Of a stretch of 48,999 nucleotides of DNA, positions 1 to 7,550 are shown one piece after another. This DNA comes from Rhodanobacteraceae bacterium (GTDB taxonomy: Bacteria > Pseudomonadota > Gammaproteobacteria > Xanthomonadales > Xanthomonadaceae): assembly GCA_024233975.1 (NCBI GenBank), contig JACKOX010000023.1, forward strand, positions 1-48,999. Reading direction: 5' to 3'. Each line of letters starts with the position of its first letter. Position 1 is the first letter of the stretch. The notes beneath the pieces were generated by a model. It was given only the letters and a program-made list of their open reading frames with translations, had not been told where the DNA came from and searched no databases. A program made the position numbers and the translations under genes.

Positions 1-1020
1 GATCAGGCGCAGACGGCCGGAGAGGTTCTTCTTGTCGAGGCGCATGGCTTCCAGCAGGGCGTTGGGGGCAAGTGCGGCCGGGCGTTCCGTGGGCAGGCCG
101 AATGCCCGGAGCAGGCCTGCCAGGCGCTCGGCGTCCGCCTTGGGCGCCATGTCGAGTCTTGTCGACAGTCGTGCCGCCATGCACATGCCGATGGCGACGG
201 CTTCGCCATGCAGGACCTCACCGTAGCCGGCGATGGCCTCGATGGCATGGCCGAAGCTGTGGCCGAAGTTGAGCAGGGCGCGATCGCCGCGCTCGGTTTC
301 ATCACGGGCCACGATGTCGGCCTTGTGACGGCAGCTGCGCTCGATGGCTTCGGTCAGTGCGGCGGCGTCGCGGGAAAGCAGCGCCTCGCGATGTGCCTCC
401 AGCCAGTCGAGGAAGGGCGCATCGCCAATCGCACCGTACTTGATGACTTCGGCCAGACCAGCGCGCAGTTCGCGATCTGGCAGGGTGGACAGCGTGTCGG
501 TGTCGGCGACCACGGCCAGCGGCTGGTGGAAGGCGCCGACCAGGTTCTTGCCCTGAGGCAGGTTGATCGCGGTCTTGCCGCCGACGGAGGAGTCGACCAT
601 GGCCAGCAGCGTGGTTGGCAGCTGCAGGAACGGTACGCCGCGCATCCAGCAGGCGGCGGCGAAGCCGGAGAGGTCGCCGATCACGCCGCCGCCCAGCGCT
701 ATCACGCAGGCGTCGCGGCTGGCGCCGAGTTCGGCCAGGCGCTGCATCAGGCTGTCGAGGTTGGCCATCGACTTCTGCGCCTCGCCGGCGGGCAGGATCA
801 CCACATCGAGCGATTTGCCGGACAGGGCCGCGCGAGCGCTGTCGAGGTAATGCGGCGCGACGTTGCTGTCGGTAACCAGCAGCGCCTGTCGGCCGGGCAG
901 CAGGGGCGCCCAGCGATCCGGCTGGCCGAGCAGGCCGGGGCCGATCAGGATCGGGTAGGCGCGATCGCCCAGTTCGACGCGCAGCTCGCGCGGCTTGTCC
1001 ATGTTGGTTTCAGGCGGCAT
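1..1020 (-). CDS. aroB: 3-dehydroquinate synthase (3' end beyond window)
   Basis: Second step of the shikimate pathway: NAD- and metal-dependent cyclisation of DAHP to 3-dehydroquinate in the cytoplasm. The translation shows the glycine-rich NAD segment GGGVIGDLSGFAAA, the LAEVIKYG segment and the metal-binding NFGHSFGHAIE motif, all typical of AroB. The start ATG at 1018-1020 overlaps the aroK stop by 11 bp, so the two are translationally coupled. About 340 residues are inside the window; the family is usually near 360, so only the last few dozen residues are missing. It has no stop in the window because it runs off the left edge. Confidence 0.95.
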   Translation of the reverse strand, partial: MPPETNMDKPRELRVELGDRAYPILIGPGLLGQPDRWAPLLPGRQALLVTDSNVAPHYLDSARAALSGKSLDVVILPAGEAQKSMANLDSLMQRLAELGASRDACVIALGGGVIGDLSGFAAACWMRGVPFLQLPTTLLAMVDSSVGGKTAINLPQGKNLVGAFHQPLAVVADTDTLSTLPDRELRAGLAEVIKYGAIGDAPFLDWLEAHREALLSRDAAALTEAIERSCRHKADIVARDETERGDRALLNFGHSFGHAIEAIAGYGEVLHGEAVAIGMCMAARLSTRLDMAPKADAERLAGLLRAFGLPTERPAALAPNALLEAMRLDKKNLSGRLRLI

Positions 1021-1558
1021 GGCCGGCTTCCTCCCGCTGCCAGCGGCCGTCGAGCAGGGCCAACAGGCGCTGGCTGGCGCGCGGTGCGCTGAGTCCGTTG
1101 CTGTCCAGCACCAGGTCGGCCACTTCCAGATACAGCGGTCGACGTTGCTCGGCCATGGCCAGCAGGCGCTTGCGGCGATCTGGCGCCTGCAGCAGCGGGC
1201 GGGTGCGGTCGCGGCTGAGGCGCATGAGCTGCTGGTCGACGCTAAGGTCGAGGAAGATGACAAAGCCGCTTCGCTTCAGTAGCGACCGGTTGTCGGCATC
1301 CAGCACCGCGCCGCCGCCGGTGGCGATCAGCTGGTCGTCGTCGGCACAGATTTCGGCGAGCAGTTCGCTTTCGCGGCGGCGGAAGCCGGCTTCGCCTTCG
1401 AGTTCGAAGATCAGGTTGACGCTGGCGCCGGTGCGCTGTTCCAGCAACTGGTCGACATCCACGAAATCCAGCCCGGTGGCCCGCGCCACGCGGCGCCCCA
1501 CCGAGGTCTTCCCGGCACCCATCGGGCCGATCAGGATCAGGTTGGAAGCAGGATTCAT
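1010..1558 (-). CDS. aroK: shikimate kinase
   Basis: Phosphorylates shikimate to shikimate-3-phosphate with ATP. The protein of 182 residues starts MNPASNLILIGPMGAGKTSVG, so the Walker A loop (GPMGAGKTS) lies near residues 11-19. It is followed by the DVDQ acidic pair, the FRRRES substrate-binding arginines, the ATGGGAV loop and the RPLL lid segment. The open frame extends further upstream, but an ATG at 1556-1558 gives the usual family length and N-terminus. It is the first gene of an aroK-aroB pair, as in many gammaproteobacteria. Confidence 0.96.
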   Translation of the reverse strand: MNPASNLILIGPMGAGKTSVGRRVARATGLDFVDVDQLLEQRTGASVNLIFELEGEAGFRRRESELLAEICADDDQLIATGGGAVLDADNRSLLKRSGFVIFLDLSVDQQLMRLSRDRTRPLLQAPDRRKRLLAMAEQRRPLYLEVADLVLDSNGLSAPRASQRLLALLDGRWQREEAGHAA

Positions 1559-1586
1559 GCGAAAAGCCGGTGAACGTCGATACCGG

Positions 1587-1602
1587 CAAATGCTAGCATT
1601 TG
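1587..1602. promoter_or_regulatory. 16-bp perfect palindrome between divergent genes
   Basis: The sequence CAAATGCTAGCATTTG is a perfect 16-bp palindrome in the roughly 90-bp gap between aroK (leftward) and the exosortase-like gene (rightward). Its core TGCTAGCAT also resembles an extended -10 element on either strand. It may be an operator or part of a divergent promoter. No protein can be assigned to it from sequence alone. Confidence 0.4.
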
Positions 1603-1648
1603 GCCCCCTTCCCCAGTCCGCGTTGCGGCGCCCGCGCCGTCGTTTGCC

Positions 1649-2185
1649 ATGCCCAAAGCGAATAATCATTCCATGCTGCGCTTCGTGATCGTCTTCATGG
1701 CGCTGTTGGGCGGCCTGTTCTACCTGCGTATCACCGAGCCCGTGCGGCAGGCGGTGACGCTGCCGTTCACCGGCGTGCTGGCGGATATCAGCGGCTTCAT
1801 CATCAAGCTCTTCGACGCGCGGGTGATCACGGAAGGTGTGGTGATCCGCAGCCTGGACAGCCCGTTCGCGGTCGCCATCGCCCCCGGCTGCGACGGCATC
1901 GAAGCGGTGATCATCCTGATTGCGGCCATGGTGGCCTTTCCGGCGCCGTGGAAACATCGCCTGGCGGGAATCGGCATCGGTTTCATCGGCATCCAGGCGC
2001 TGAACGTGGTGCGCATCATCAGCCTGTTCTACCTCGGTCAGTGGAGTCGGCCGGCGTTCGACTGGTTCCACCTCTACCTGTGGCAGGCCCTGATCGTGCT
2101 GGACGCGCTGGCGATCTTCCTGATCTGGCTGCGCTACCTGCCGCGGCAGCCGCGAGCCGAGCCGCCGGCGGCAACGGCGGCCTGA
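1649..2185 (+). CDS. exosortase/archaeosortase family protease, XrtH-like
   Basis: A polytopic membrane protein of 178 residues with the three catalytic positions of the exosortase family: Cys81 in APGCDGIEA, Arg122 in NVVRIISLF and His141 in WFHLYLWQ. Hydrophobic segments lie near residues 11-28, 40-55, 84-98, 104-128 and 143-160. Exosortases are thought to cleave C-terminal sorting tails of exported proteins and transfer them to the envelope. The short length and the GCDGIEA context resemble exosortase H, whose targets end in an IPTLxxWG-type tail; no such target is encoded in this window. The subfamily call is tentative, the family call firm. Confidence 0.8.
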   Translation: MPKANNHSMLRFVIVFMALLGGLFYLRITEPVRQAVTLPFTGVLADISGFIIKLFDARVITEGVVIRSLDSPFAVAIAPGCDGIEAVIILIAAMVAFPAPWKHRLAGIGIGFIGIQALNVVRIISLFYLGQWSRPAFDWFHLYLWQALIVLDALAIFLIWLRYLPRQPRAEPPAATAA

Positions 2186-2270
2186 GGCAGCGCTTCAGCT
2201 TTTCCCTGCAAGTCCGTGATCAACGGGCGAAATCGTGGCATTTGCGGCAAGTACGCAGTCCCCGCGGCTC

Positions 2271-2279
2271 TGCTATAGT
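2271..2279 (+). promoter_or_regulatory. extended -10 element upstream of dodecin
   Basis: TGCTATAGT (TGn plus a near-consensus TATAGT hexamer at 2274-2279) lies about 50 bp before the dodecin start. No good -35 is visible at 16-18 bp spacing, which fits an extended -10 promoter. A strong ribosome-binding site GGGAGGAAA follows at 2316-2324. Confidence 0.45.
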
Positions 2280-2330
2280 CGACCGTGTCACGCTTTTTTA
2301 CGTTCATGTCTGCACGGGAGGAAAGCCACC

Positions 2331-2537
2331 ATGAGTGATGTCGCCAAGGTCGTCGAAATCACCGCCGCGTCGAAGACAGGTATCGAAGATGCCGTCCAGA
2401 CGGGGCTGAAGAAGGTTTCCGGCACGGTCAAGAACATCCGCGGGGCCTGGGTCAACGAGATCAAGGTCACCACGGACGAGGACGGCAACGTCGCCGAGTG
2501 GCGCGTCAACATGCGTGTCAGCTTTGTCGTCGACTGA
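2331..2537 (+). CDS. dodecin (flavin-binding small protein)
   Basis: A 68-residue protein beginning MSDVAKVVEITAASKTGIED, with the family features VGxS-like segment, the tryptophan in GAWVNEIKV that stacks on the flavin ring in dodecins, and the C-terminal YRVNMRVSF-type strand (here EWRVNMRVSFVVD). Dodecins assemble into hollow dodecamers that store or buffer flavins in the cytoplasm. The ATG at 2331 is chosen because of the strong GGGAGGAAA site about 7 bp upstream; upstream in-frame starts would add a tail not seen in the family. The next gene starts just after, or inside, its end. Confidence 0.9.
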   Translation: MSDVAKVVEITAASKTGIEDAVQTGLKKVSGTVKNIRGAWVNEIKVTTDEDGNVAEWRVNMRVSFVVD

Positions 2538-2553
2538 GGCGCGCGTCCGAGCG

Positions 2554-3270
2554 ATGGCGGCCGTCAATCCCATGGTCGAGAGCGACCGCGTGGTGGGCCT
2601 GCTGGAGGATGATCCAGACCAGGCGCGCCTGTTTGCCCACTGGCTGGAGTCTTCCGGACTGAGCTGCCGGACCTACGGTCATGCCAGCGATTTCCGTCGC
2701 CGCCTTGGCGTGGAATCGATCGACCTGCTGATCCTCGACTGGAACCTGCCGGACGAGACCGGGCTGGAAGTGCTGCACTGGCTTCGCGATTCCGGGCACT
2801 CGCGCCTGCCGGTGATCTTCGTCACCGCGCGCAACGAGGAACAGGACATCGTCGATGCCCTGCGCGCTGGTGCCGACGACTTCCTGCCGAAACCGGCACG
2901 ACAGGCCGAGATGCTGGCCCGCGTGAATGCGCTGATGCGTCGTTCCGGCCTGCATGACGAGGCACCGGTTGTCGAGGAGCTCGCGCCCTACCAGATTGAC
3001 GTTTCGCGGCGTCGCATCGAGCTGGAAAGCCAGGAAATCGAACTGACCGACCGTGAGTTCGATCTGGCGCTGTTCCTGTTCCGTCGTCGCGGCCGCGTCA
3101 TCAGCCGCGAGGCGCTGCTGGAAGGCGTGTGGAAGATCAGCGGCAGCGTGGCCACGCGCACCGTCGACACACACATCAGCCGCCTGCGCAAGAAGCTGAT
3201 GCTCAACGGCGAGAACGGCTGGCGGCTCAACGCCGTCTACCAGCACGGTTATCGGCTGGAGCAGGGCTGA
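2554..3270 (+). CDS. OmpR/PhoB-type response regulator
   Basis: A two-domain regulator of 238 residues from this start. The receiver domain (about 12-125) has acidic residues E18/D19/D20, phospho-acceptor D62 in LILDWNLPD, T91 and K113 in LPKPA. The C-terminal winged helix (about 140-236) has the transactivation-loop and recognition-helix segment TRTVDTHISRLRKKL. The frame is open further upstream: a start at 2515 would overlap dodecin by 23 bp, and another ATG is at 2572. No histidine kinase gene adjoins it, so it is an orphan in this window. Its regulon cannot be inferred. Confidence 0.85.
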   Translation: MAAVNPMVESDRVVGLLEDDPDQARLFAHWLESSGLSCRTYGHASDFRRRLGVESIDLLILDWNLPDETGLEVLHWLRDSGHSRLPVIFVTARNEEQDIVDALRAGADDFLPKPARQAEMLARVNALMRRSGLHDEAPVVEELAPYQIDVSRRRIELESQEIELTDREFDLALFLFRRRGRVISREALLEGVWKISGSVATRTVDTHISRLRKKLMLNGENGWRLNAVYQHGYRLEQG

Positions 3271-3322
3271 GCCACCAGGCCAGGCAACGTCGGTCTTTAC
3301 AGCAGATTGGGCCGCCGGGTGG

Positions 3323-3360
3323 GATAATCCGCCTGCCGGGCGCTGCCGAGATGCGCCCGG
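3323..3360 (+). promoter_or_regulatory. putative pdxH promoter and 5' UTR hairpin
   Basis: A GATAAT -10-like hexamer at 3323-3328 is followed by a perfect 8-bp inverted repeat, CCGGGCGC (3336-3343) with GCGCCCGG (3353-3360), around a 9-nt loop. If transcription starts just after the hexamer, the hairpin lies at the very 5' end of the pdxH message. No run of T follows, so it is not an intrinsic terminator. The -35 is weak (TTTACA is 21 bp away). Confidence 0.35.
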
Positions 3361-3394
3361 AATCAATCCTGCGTGAACTGACAGGGATGCAGAC

Positions 3395-4000
3395 ATGGAG
3401 TCGATGAACGACCTGCACGCCGAAGCGTTGCTCACTTTTCGCGAACTGCTGGACGAGGCGCGCGTCTGCGGCGATCCCGAACCGACGGCGATGACGCTGG
3501 CCAGCTGCGATGCCGAAGGCCGCGTGTCGGCGCGCACGGTGCTGCTCAAGGCCTTCGATGAGCGCGGTTTCGTGTTCTACACCAACACCGAAAGCCTCAA
3601 GGGCAGGCAGCTTGGCGAGCATCCCACCTGCGCGCTGCTGTTCCTGTGGAAGCGCCTGCACAACCAGGTCCAGGCGCGTATCGAGGGCAGGGCCGAGCCG
3701 GTTTCCGACGGGGAAGCGGACGCCTATTTCGCGTCGCGCCCGCGGCCGAGCCAGATCGGCGCGTGGGCATCGATCCAGTCGGAAACGCTGCCATCGCGCG
3801 AGGCGTTCGAGGAGCGCATCGCGCGCTTCGAGAAGGAGTTCGAGGGTCGCGACGTGACCCGCCCGCCGCACTGGTCGGGTTACCGCGTGGTGCCGCAGCG
3901 CATCGAGTTCTGGTACGGCGTCGACTACCGGCTGCATGACCGCGACCTCTACGAGCGCTCGGACGACGGCGACTGGAGCAAACGCAAACTGTACCCGTGA
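3395..4000 (+). CDS. pdxH: pyridoxamine/pyridoxine 5'-phosphate oxidase
   Basis: FMN-dependent oxidase that makes pyridoxal 5'-phosphate, the last step of de novo and salvage vitamin B6 synthesis. The 201-residue protein carries the FMN-binding RTVLLK segment near residue 47, the FFYTNTxSxKGRQL-like segment, SRPRPSQIGAWAS near residue 114, and the conserved C-terminal region ending RKLYP. It is slightly shorter than the E. coli enzyme at the N-terminus. The stop overlaps the GTG start of the following binding-protein gene by four bases (GTGA), implying translational coupling. Confidence 0.95.
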   Translation: MESMNDLHAEALLTFRELLDEARVCGDPEPTAMTLASCDAEGRVSARTVLLKAFDERGFVFYTNTESLKGRQLGEHPTCALLFLWKRLHNQVQARIEGRAEPVSDGEADAYFASRPRPSQIGAWASIQSETLPSREAFEERIARFEKEFEGRDVTRPPHWSGYRVVPQRIEFWYGVDYRLHDRDLYERSDDGDWSKRKLYP

Positions 4001-4809
4001 GCGGGTCGCGCATGACGGGTCCACGGCGCATCGTCTGTCTGACCGAGGAACCGACCGAGGCGCTGTACGCGCTAGGTGAGCAGGATCGCATCGTCGGCAT
4101 TTCCGGCTTCACCGTGCGCCCGCCCGAGGCACGGCGCGACAAGCCCAAGGTGTCGGCGTTCACCAGTGCGAAGGTCGACAAGATCCTCGCGTTCAAGCCG
4201 GACATGGCCATCGGCTTCTCCGACATCCAGGCCGACATCGCCGCCGAGCTGATCCGCGCCGGCGTGGATGTCTGGATCGCCAACCATCGCAGCGTGGAAG
4301 GCATCCTCGACTACATCCGACGGCTCGGCGCTCTGGTTGGCGTTGCCGAAGCGGCGATCCGCTACAGCGACGAACTCGGGCGAGGACTGGACGGCATCGC
4401 ATCACGGGCATCGCGCTGGTCGACGCGACCTCGGGTCTACTTCGAGGAATGGGACGAGCCGCGCATCAGCGGTATCCAGTGGGTGGCGGAGCTGGTCCGC
4501 ATCGCGGGTGGCGACGACATCTTCCCGGAGCTGGCCGCTGAGTCTCTGGCGAAACAGCGCATCCTGGCCAATGACGACGAAATCATCCGCCGCGATCCAC
4601 AGATCGTGATCGGCTCCTGGTGCGGCAAGCGCTTCCGGCCGGAAAAGGTGGCGGCACGGGAAGGCTGGGCGGATGTCAGCGCAGTGCGCGATGCCCAGCT
4701 GTTCGAGGTCAAGTCACCGCTGATCCTGCAGCCCGGGCCTGCGGCGTTGACCGATGGCGTCGCGGCCTTGTCGTCAATCATCGAGAGCTGGCAGCAGCAC
4801 GCCAACTGA
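3997..4809 (+). CDS. BtuF/FepB-type substrate-binding protein without signal peptide
   Basis: A 270-residue protein of the class III periplasmic-binding-protein fold. It shows RIVCLTEEPTEALYALG at the N-terminus, the paired-domain segment VDKILAFKPDMAIGF, and a C-terminal lobe starting near VYFEEWDEPRISG. It resembles proteins annotated as cobalamin-binding or Fe-B12 ABC transporter substrate-binding. There is no hydrophobic leader from the GTG start at 3997 or the ATG at 4012, so it should stay in the cytoplasm. No permease or ATPase adjoins it. Coupling to pdxH is by the GTGA overlap. Ligand unknown; a cytoplasmic corrinoid or metal chelate binder is one possibility. Confidence 0.75.
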   Translation: MSGSRMTGPRRIVCLTEEPTEALYALGEQDRIVGISGFTVRPPEARRDKPKVSAFTSAKVDKILAFKPDMAIGFSDIQADIAAELIRAGVDVWIANHRSVEGILDYIRRLGALVGVAEAAIRYSDELGRGLDGIASRASRWSTRPRVYFEEWDEPRISGIQWVAELVRIAGGDDIFPELAAESLAKQRILANDDEIIRRDPQIVIGSWCGKRFRPEKVAAREGWADVSAVRDAQLFEVKSPLILQPGPAALTDGVAALSSIIESWQQHAN

Positions 4810-4819
4810 GGCGGGTGGA

Positions 4820-5512
4820 TCAGTAGTGCGTCCAAAGCTCCGGTGAATCAGCCAGGTGCGGCAGTCCGTTCCAGCTCAGCAGGCGCAAGCGGCCTTCGTC
4901 ACGGACGAATTCGCAGACCGCGCTGTTGCGGATGCCGAGGTTGAGTTCGGCGGCGCGCGTGTCCGGCGCATCCATGGCCGCCATCAGCAGCTGGGTCAGG
5001 ACGCCGCCGGAGCTGACCATCAGCACCAGGCCATCCTCGGGATCGTCATGCAGCACGTCGACTGCGCGACCGACGCGCTGGCGGAACTGCGACCAGGGCT
5101 CGACGGCATGTTCCTCGTCCAGCGAGCCACTGCTCCAGGCGCCGAGCGCGGCGCTGACCAGTCGCGCCACTTCGCGCGGCGGCGCCTGCCACGGCGCGGC
5201 GCCGATGCTGGCGGCGGGATGGTCGGCATGCCGACGGCAGAAGCCGGCCAGCACCGCTTCGTGGTCGAATTCATTCAGGTCGTCGAGGTATTCCGCCGTT
5301 GGCAATGTGTCGCCGTAGCCTGACAGCAGCGCGTCGAGAGTCTGTTGATGACGACGCATGCCGCCAAGCAGCACGCGACGCGGACGCAGCTTGGCGTCGG
5401 CCAGCCATTGTCCCAGCCGCTCCGACTGTTTCACGCCGACTGCCGACAGACGGTCGTAGTCATCCGTGCCGGCGCTGGCCTGGCCATGGCGAACCGCCAG
5501 CAGTCGCATCAT
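4820..5512 (-). CDS. histidine phosphatase (phosphoglycerate-mutase-like) family protein
   Basis: The N-terminus MMRLLAVRHGQASAG carries the RHG phospho-histidine motif (R8, H9) of the branch-2-like histidine phosphatase superfamily. A second catalytic histidine is not obvious in the usual SHG form; the position is replaced by VSSGGVLTQLL, which is common in a subgroup annotated as phosphoglycerate mutase family. The ATG at 5510-5512 (or the adjacent one at 5507-5509) is chosen because the longer open frame runs through the next gene. Length is 230 residues. Substrate is unknown. Confidence 0.75.
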   Translation of the reverse strand: MMRLLAVRHGQASAGTDDYDRLSAVGVKQSERLGQWLADAKLRPRRVLLGGMRRHQQTLDALLSGYGDTLPTAEYLDDLNEFDHEAVLAGFCRRHADHPAASIGAAPWQAPPREVARLVSAALGAWSSGSLDEEHAVEPWSQFRQRVGRAVDVLHDDPEDGLVLMVSSGGVLTQLLMAAMDAPDTRAAELNLGIRNSAVCEFVRDEGRLRLLSWNGLPHLADSPELWTHY

Positions 5513-5573
5513 GCGGCGGCCACCTGGTCGGAAGCGAAAACGCTCGCTCCGTGGTTTGTCGGTCGTGCTTGCA

Positions 5574-6038
5574 TCATTCCTCCGGGAAGAACTCCTGCTG
5601 GAACTGTGCATGCAGAGGCTGCGTCGCGCCATCCGGGGTGATATTGAGTTCGAACAACAGCGTATCCCGTGCGGTGATCCGCGCTTCGGCAAGATAGTAG
5701 ATCGCCTCACCATCCTGCACACGACGCGGCCGCAGTTCCTGTCGCTGGCCGATGGTGTTGGTGGCGGCTGCCTTGACCAGCGCATTCACCGCGCTGGTGG
5801 TCTTGTCGTCATTGCGGCGATGCACCGAGACGTTGAGCAGCGCCCGGCTCGCCGAGCGCGTGATGCCGTAATTTCGGGCGACGTCGGGCGTCAGTTGTGT
5901 GCTGGGCAGGGCGTTGTAATAGACCACGTAGTCGCCGCTTTCCAGCGTGTTGTCCTCGGCGTGGGCGCGGTTTGTGGACAGCAGCAGCGCCGCGGCGAAC
6001 AGCAGTCCGGACAGCATGAGGGTGATCCTGGCGAGCAT
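5574..6038 (-). CDS. secreted DUF4426 protein
   Basis: A 154-residue protein with a clear Sec signal peptide (hydrophobic segment LMLSGLLFAAALLLS, cleavage likely after AHA near residue 27). The mature part contains the GDYVVYYNALPSTQLTPDVARNYGI segment typical of DUF4426, a gammaproteobacterial periplasmic family often found near proC and yggT, as here. Its function is not established. A strong GGAGGAAG site lies about 5 bp upstream of the ATG at 6036-6038. Confidence 0.85.
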   Translation of the reverse strand: MLARITLMLSGLLFAAALLLSTNRAHAEDNTLESGDYVVYYNALPSTQLTPDVARNYGITRSASRALLNVSVHRRNDDKTTSAVNALVKAAATNTIGQRQELRPRRVQDGEAIYYLAEARITARDTLLFELNITPDGATQPLHAQFQQEFFPEE

Positions 6039-6089
6039 GGCACTTCCTCCGTGTTGCGATGGGGTGCCGCGGGGTAGCGGCGTGGAACA

Positions 6090-6665
6090 TTATCCTCGCG
6101 CCAGATGGCCACCCAAGTCATGCAGCGGTGCGGCGAGCAGTATCCGTGCCAGGACGAGCAGAAGCATGGCCAGCATCGGCGACAGGTCAAAGCCGCCCAC
6201 GGACGGCAGGAAGCGGCGGATGGGTCGCAGCAGCGGTTCGCTCAGCTGCTTGGTGAGTTGCGCCAGCGGGTGATAGGCGTTCTGTGGAAAGAAACTGAAG
6301 ATCGCGCTGATCAGGATCAGCCAGAAGCCGAATACCAGCACGAACTCGACAACGCCGGCGAGACCCAGCACCAGCAGCCCGGGCAGCGTGGGCAGCAGGC
6401 CGCCAAGCGCATACAGCAGCAGGAACTTGAGGCACTGCAACAGCCAGATCAGCACGGCGCTGGCGAGGTCGAAGCGGCCGATCGGCTTCAGCAGCCTGCC
6501 TACAGGGGCAACCACGGGATGACTGAGCCGGTAGATCGTCTGGCAGATCGGATTGCGGAAGTTGGCCCTGACCAGTGGCAGCGCCAGCCGCAGCAGAAAA
6601 AGTGCTGTGACCAGCCCGAAGGCCAGTTCGATCAGCAATGCCGCCGCGGTCAGGAGATAGCTCAT
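6090..6665 (-). CDS. yggT: YggT family membrane protein
   Basis: A 191-residue integral membrane protein made of two YggT repeats, each with a pair of hydrophobic helices followed by a conserved loop: FRNPICQTIYRLSHPVVAPVGR in the first half and YHPLAQLTKQLSEPLLRPIRR in the second. The family is implicated in osmotic tolerance and membrane integrity, with no defined reaction. The start overlaps the proC stop by four bases (ATGA), consistent with a yggS-proC-yggT operon, an arrangement conserved in many proteobacteria. Confidence 0.92.
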   Translation of the reverse strand: MSYLLTAAALLIELAFGLVTALFLLRLALPLVRANFRNPICQTIYRLSHPVVAPVGRLLKPIGRFDLASAVLIWLLQCLKFLLLYALGGLLPTLPGLLVLGLAGVVEFVLVFGFWLILISAIFSFFPQNAYHPLAQLTKQLSEPLLRPIRRFLPSVGGFDLSPMLAMLLLVLARILLAAPLHDLGGHLARG

Positions 6666-7525
6666 GCATCGCCTCCGGCGTCACCGAATTCCGCGGACAG
6701 GCTGCGGCCGCGCGCGGTGGCAGCGTCGATGGCGCGGTCGACCATGCCGCGGAAGCCGTCGGCCTCGAAGCTTTCAATGGCGGCCTGCGTGGTGCCATTG
6801 GGCGAGGTGACACGTCGACGAAGCTCCGCCGCGTCCTCGCCGGACTCGGTGAGCATGCGCGCCGCACCGAGGACGGTCTGTGCCGCCAGCGCACGCGCAG
6901 TGTCCGCTGGAAGGCCCTGCGACTCGGCTGCCGCCTGCATGGCTTCGGCGAGCAGGAACACGTAGGCCGGGCCGCTGCCGGAGAGCGCGGTCACGGCATC
7001 CATCAGCCCTTCTTCCCCGATCCAGCGCACCAGCCCGGTGCTTTCCATGAGGGCTTCGGCTTCCGTGCGCTGCTGCTGGCTGACCTTGTCGTTGGCGAAC
7101 AGGCCGGCGGCGCCGGCGCCAAGCAGGGCGGGCGTGTTGGGCATGACGCGAACCACGGCGCGTCCGCCGCCCATCCATGCGTCGATCTGGTCGCTGCGAA
7201 TGCCGGCCGCGACCGAGACCAGCAGCGCTTTCGATGGCAGCAGAGAGCGCAATGATGCGCAGACGCTTCGCATGACCTGCGGCTTCACTGCGAGGACCGC
7301 CACGCTGGCGTCGGCGGCAACGGAGTTTGCTGTTTCGGCGACGGTGACGCCGAACTGATGGGTCAGCGATTCGCGCGCCGCTGCCACCGGCTCGACCACG
7401 GCGATGCGGTTCGCCGCGACACCGCGCGCGATCATGCCGCCGATCAGCGAGCGGGCCATGTTGCCGCCGCCGATGAAGAGGATGCGTGAGGAGGCTAGTG
7501 AATCGTTTGGGCTCATGGAATTCAT
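6662..7525 (-). CDS. proC: pyrroline-5-carboxylate reductase
   Basis: Reduces pyrroline-5-carboxylate to proline with NAD(P)H, the final step of proline synthesis. The Rossmann motif FIGGGNMARSLIGG lies near the N-terminus. The C-terminal dimerisation helices include the family signature region LSGSGPAYVFLLAEAM and VTSPNGTTQAAIESFE. Two ATGs are possible: 7523-7525 (287 residues) and 7514-7516 (284 residues). The longer open frame reaching 7627 would intrude into yggS and is not supported. It is coupled to yggT downstream. Confidence 0.95.
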   Translation of the reverse strand: MNSMSPNDSLASSRILFIGGGNMARSLIGGMIARGVAANRIAVVEPVAAARESLTHQFGVTVAETANSVAADASVAVLAVKPQVMRSVCASLRSLLPSKALLVSVAAGIRSDQIDAWMGGGRAVVRVMPNTPALLGAGAAGLFANDKVSQQQRTEAEALMESTGLVRWIGEEGLMDAVTALSGSGPAYVFLLAEAMQAAAESQGLPADTARALAAQTVLGAARMLTESGEDAAELRRRVTSPNGTTQAAIESFEADGFRGMVDRAIDAATARGRSLSAEFGDAGGDA

Positions 7526-7550
7526 TGTCACTTGTGTTGTGGGTTGCCTG

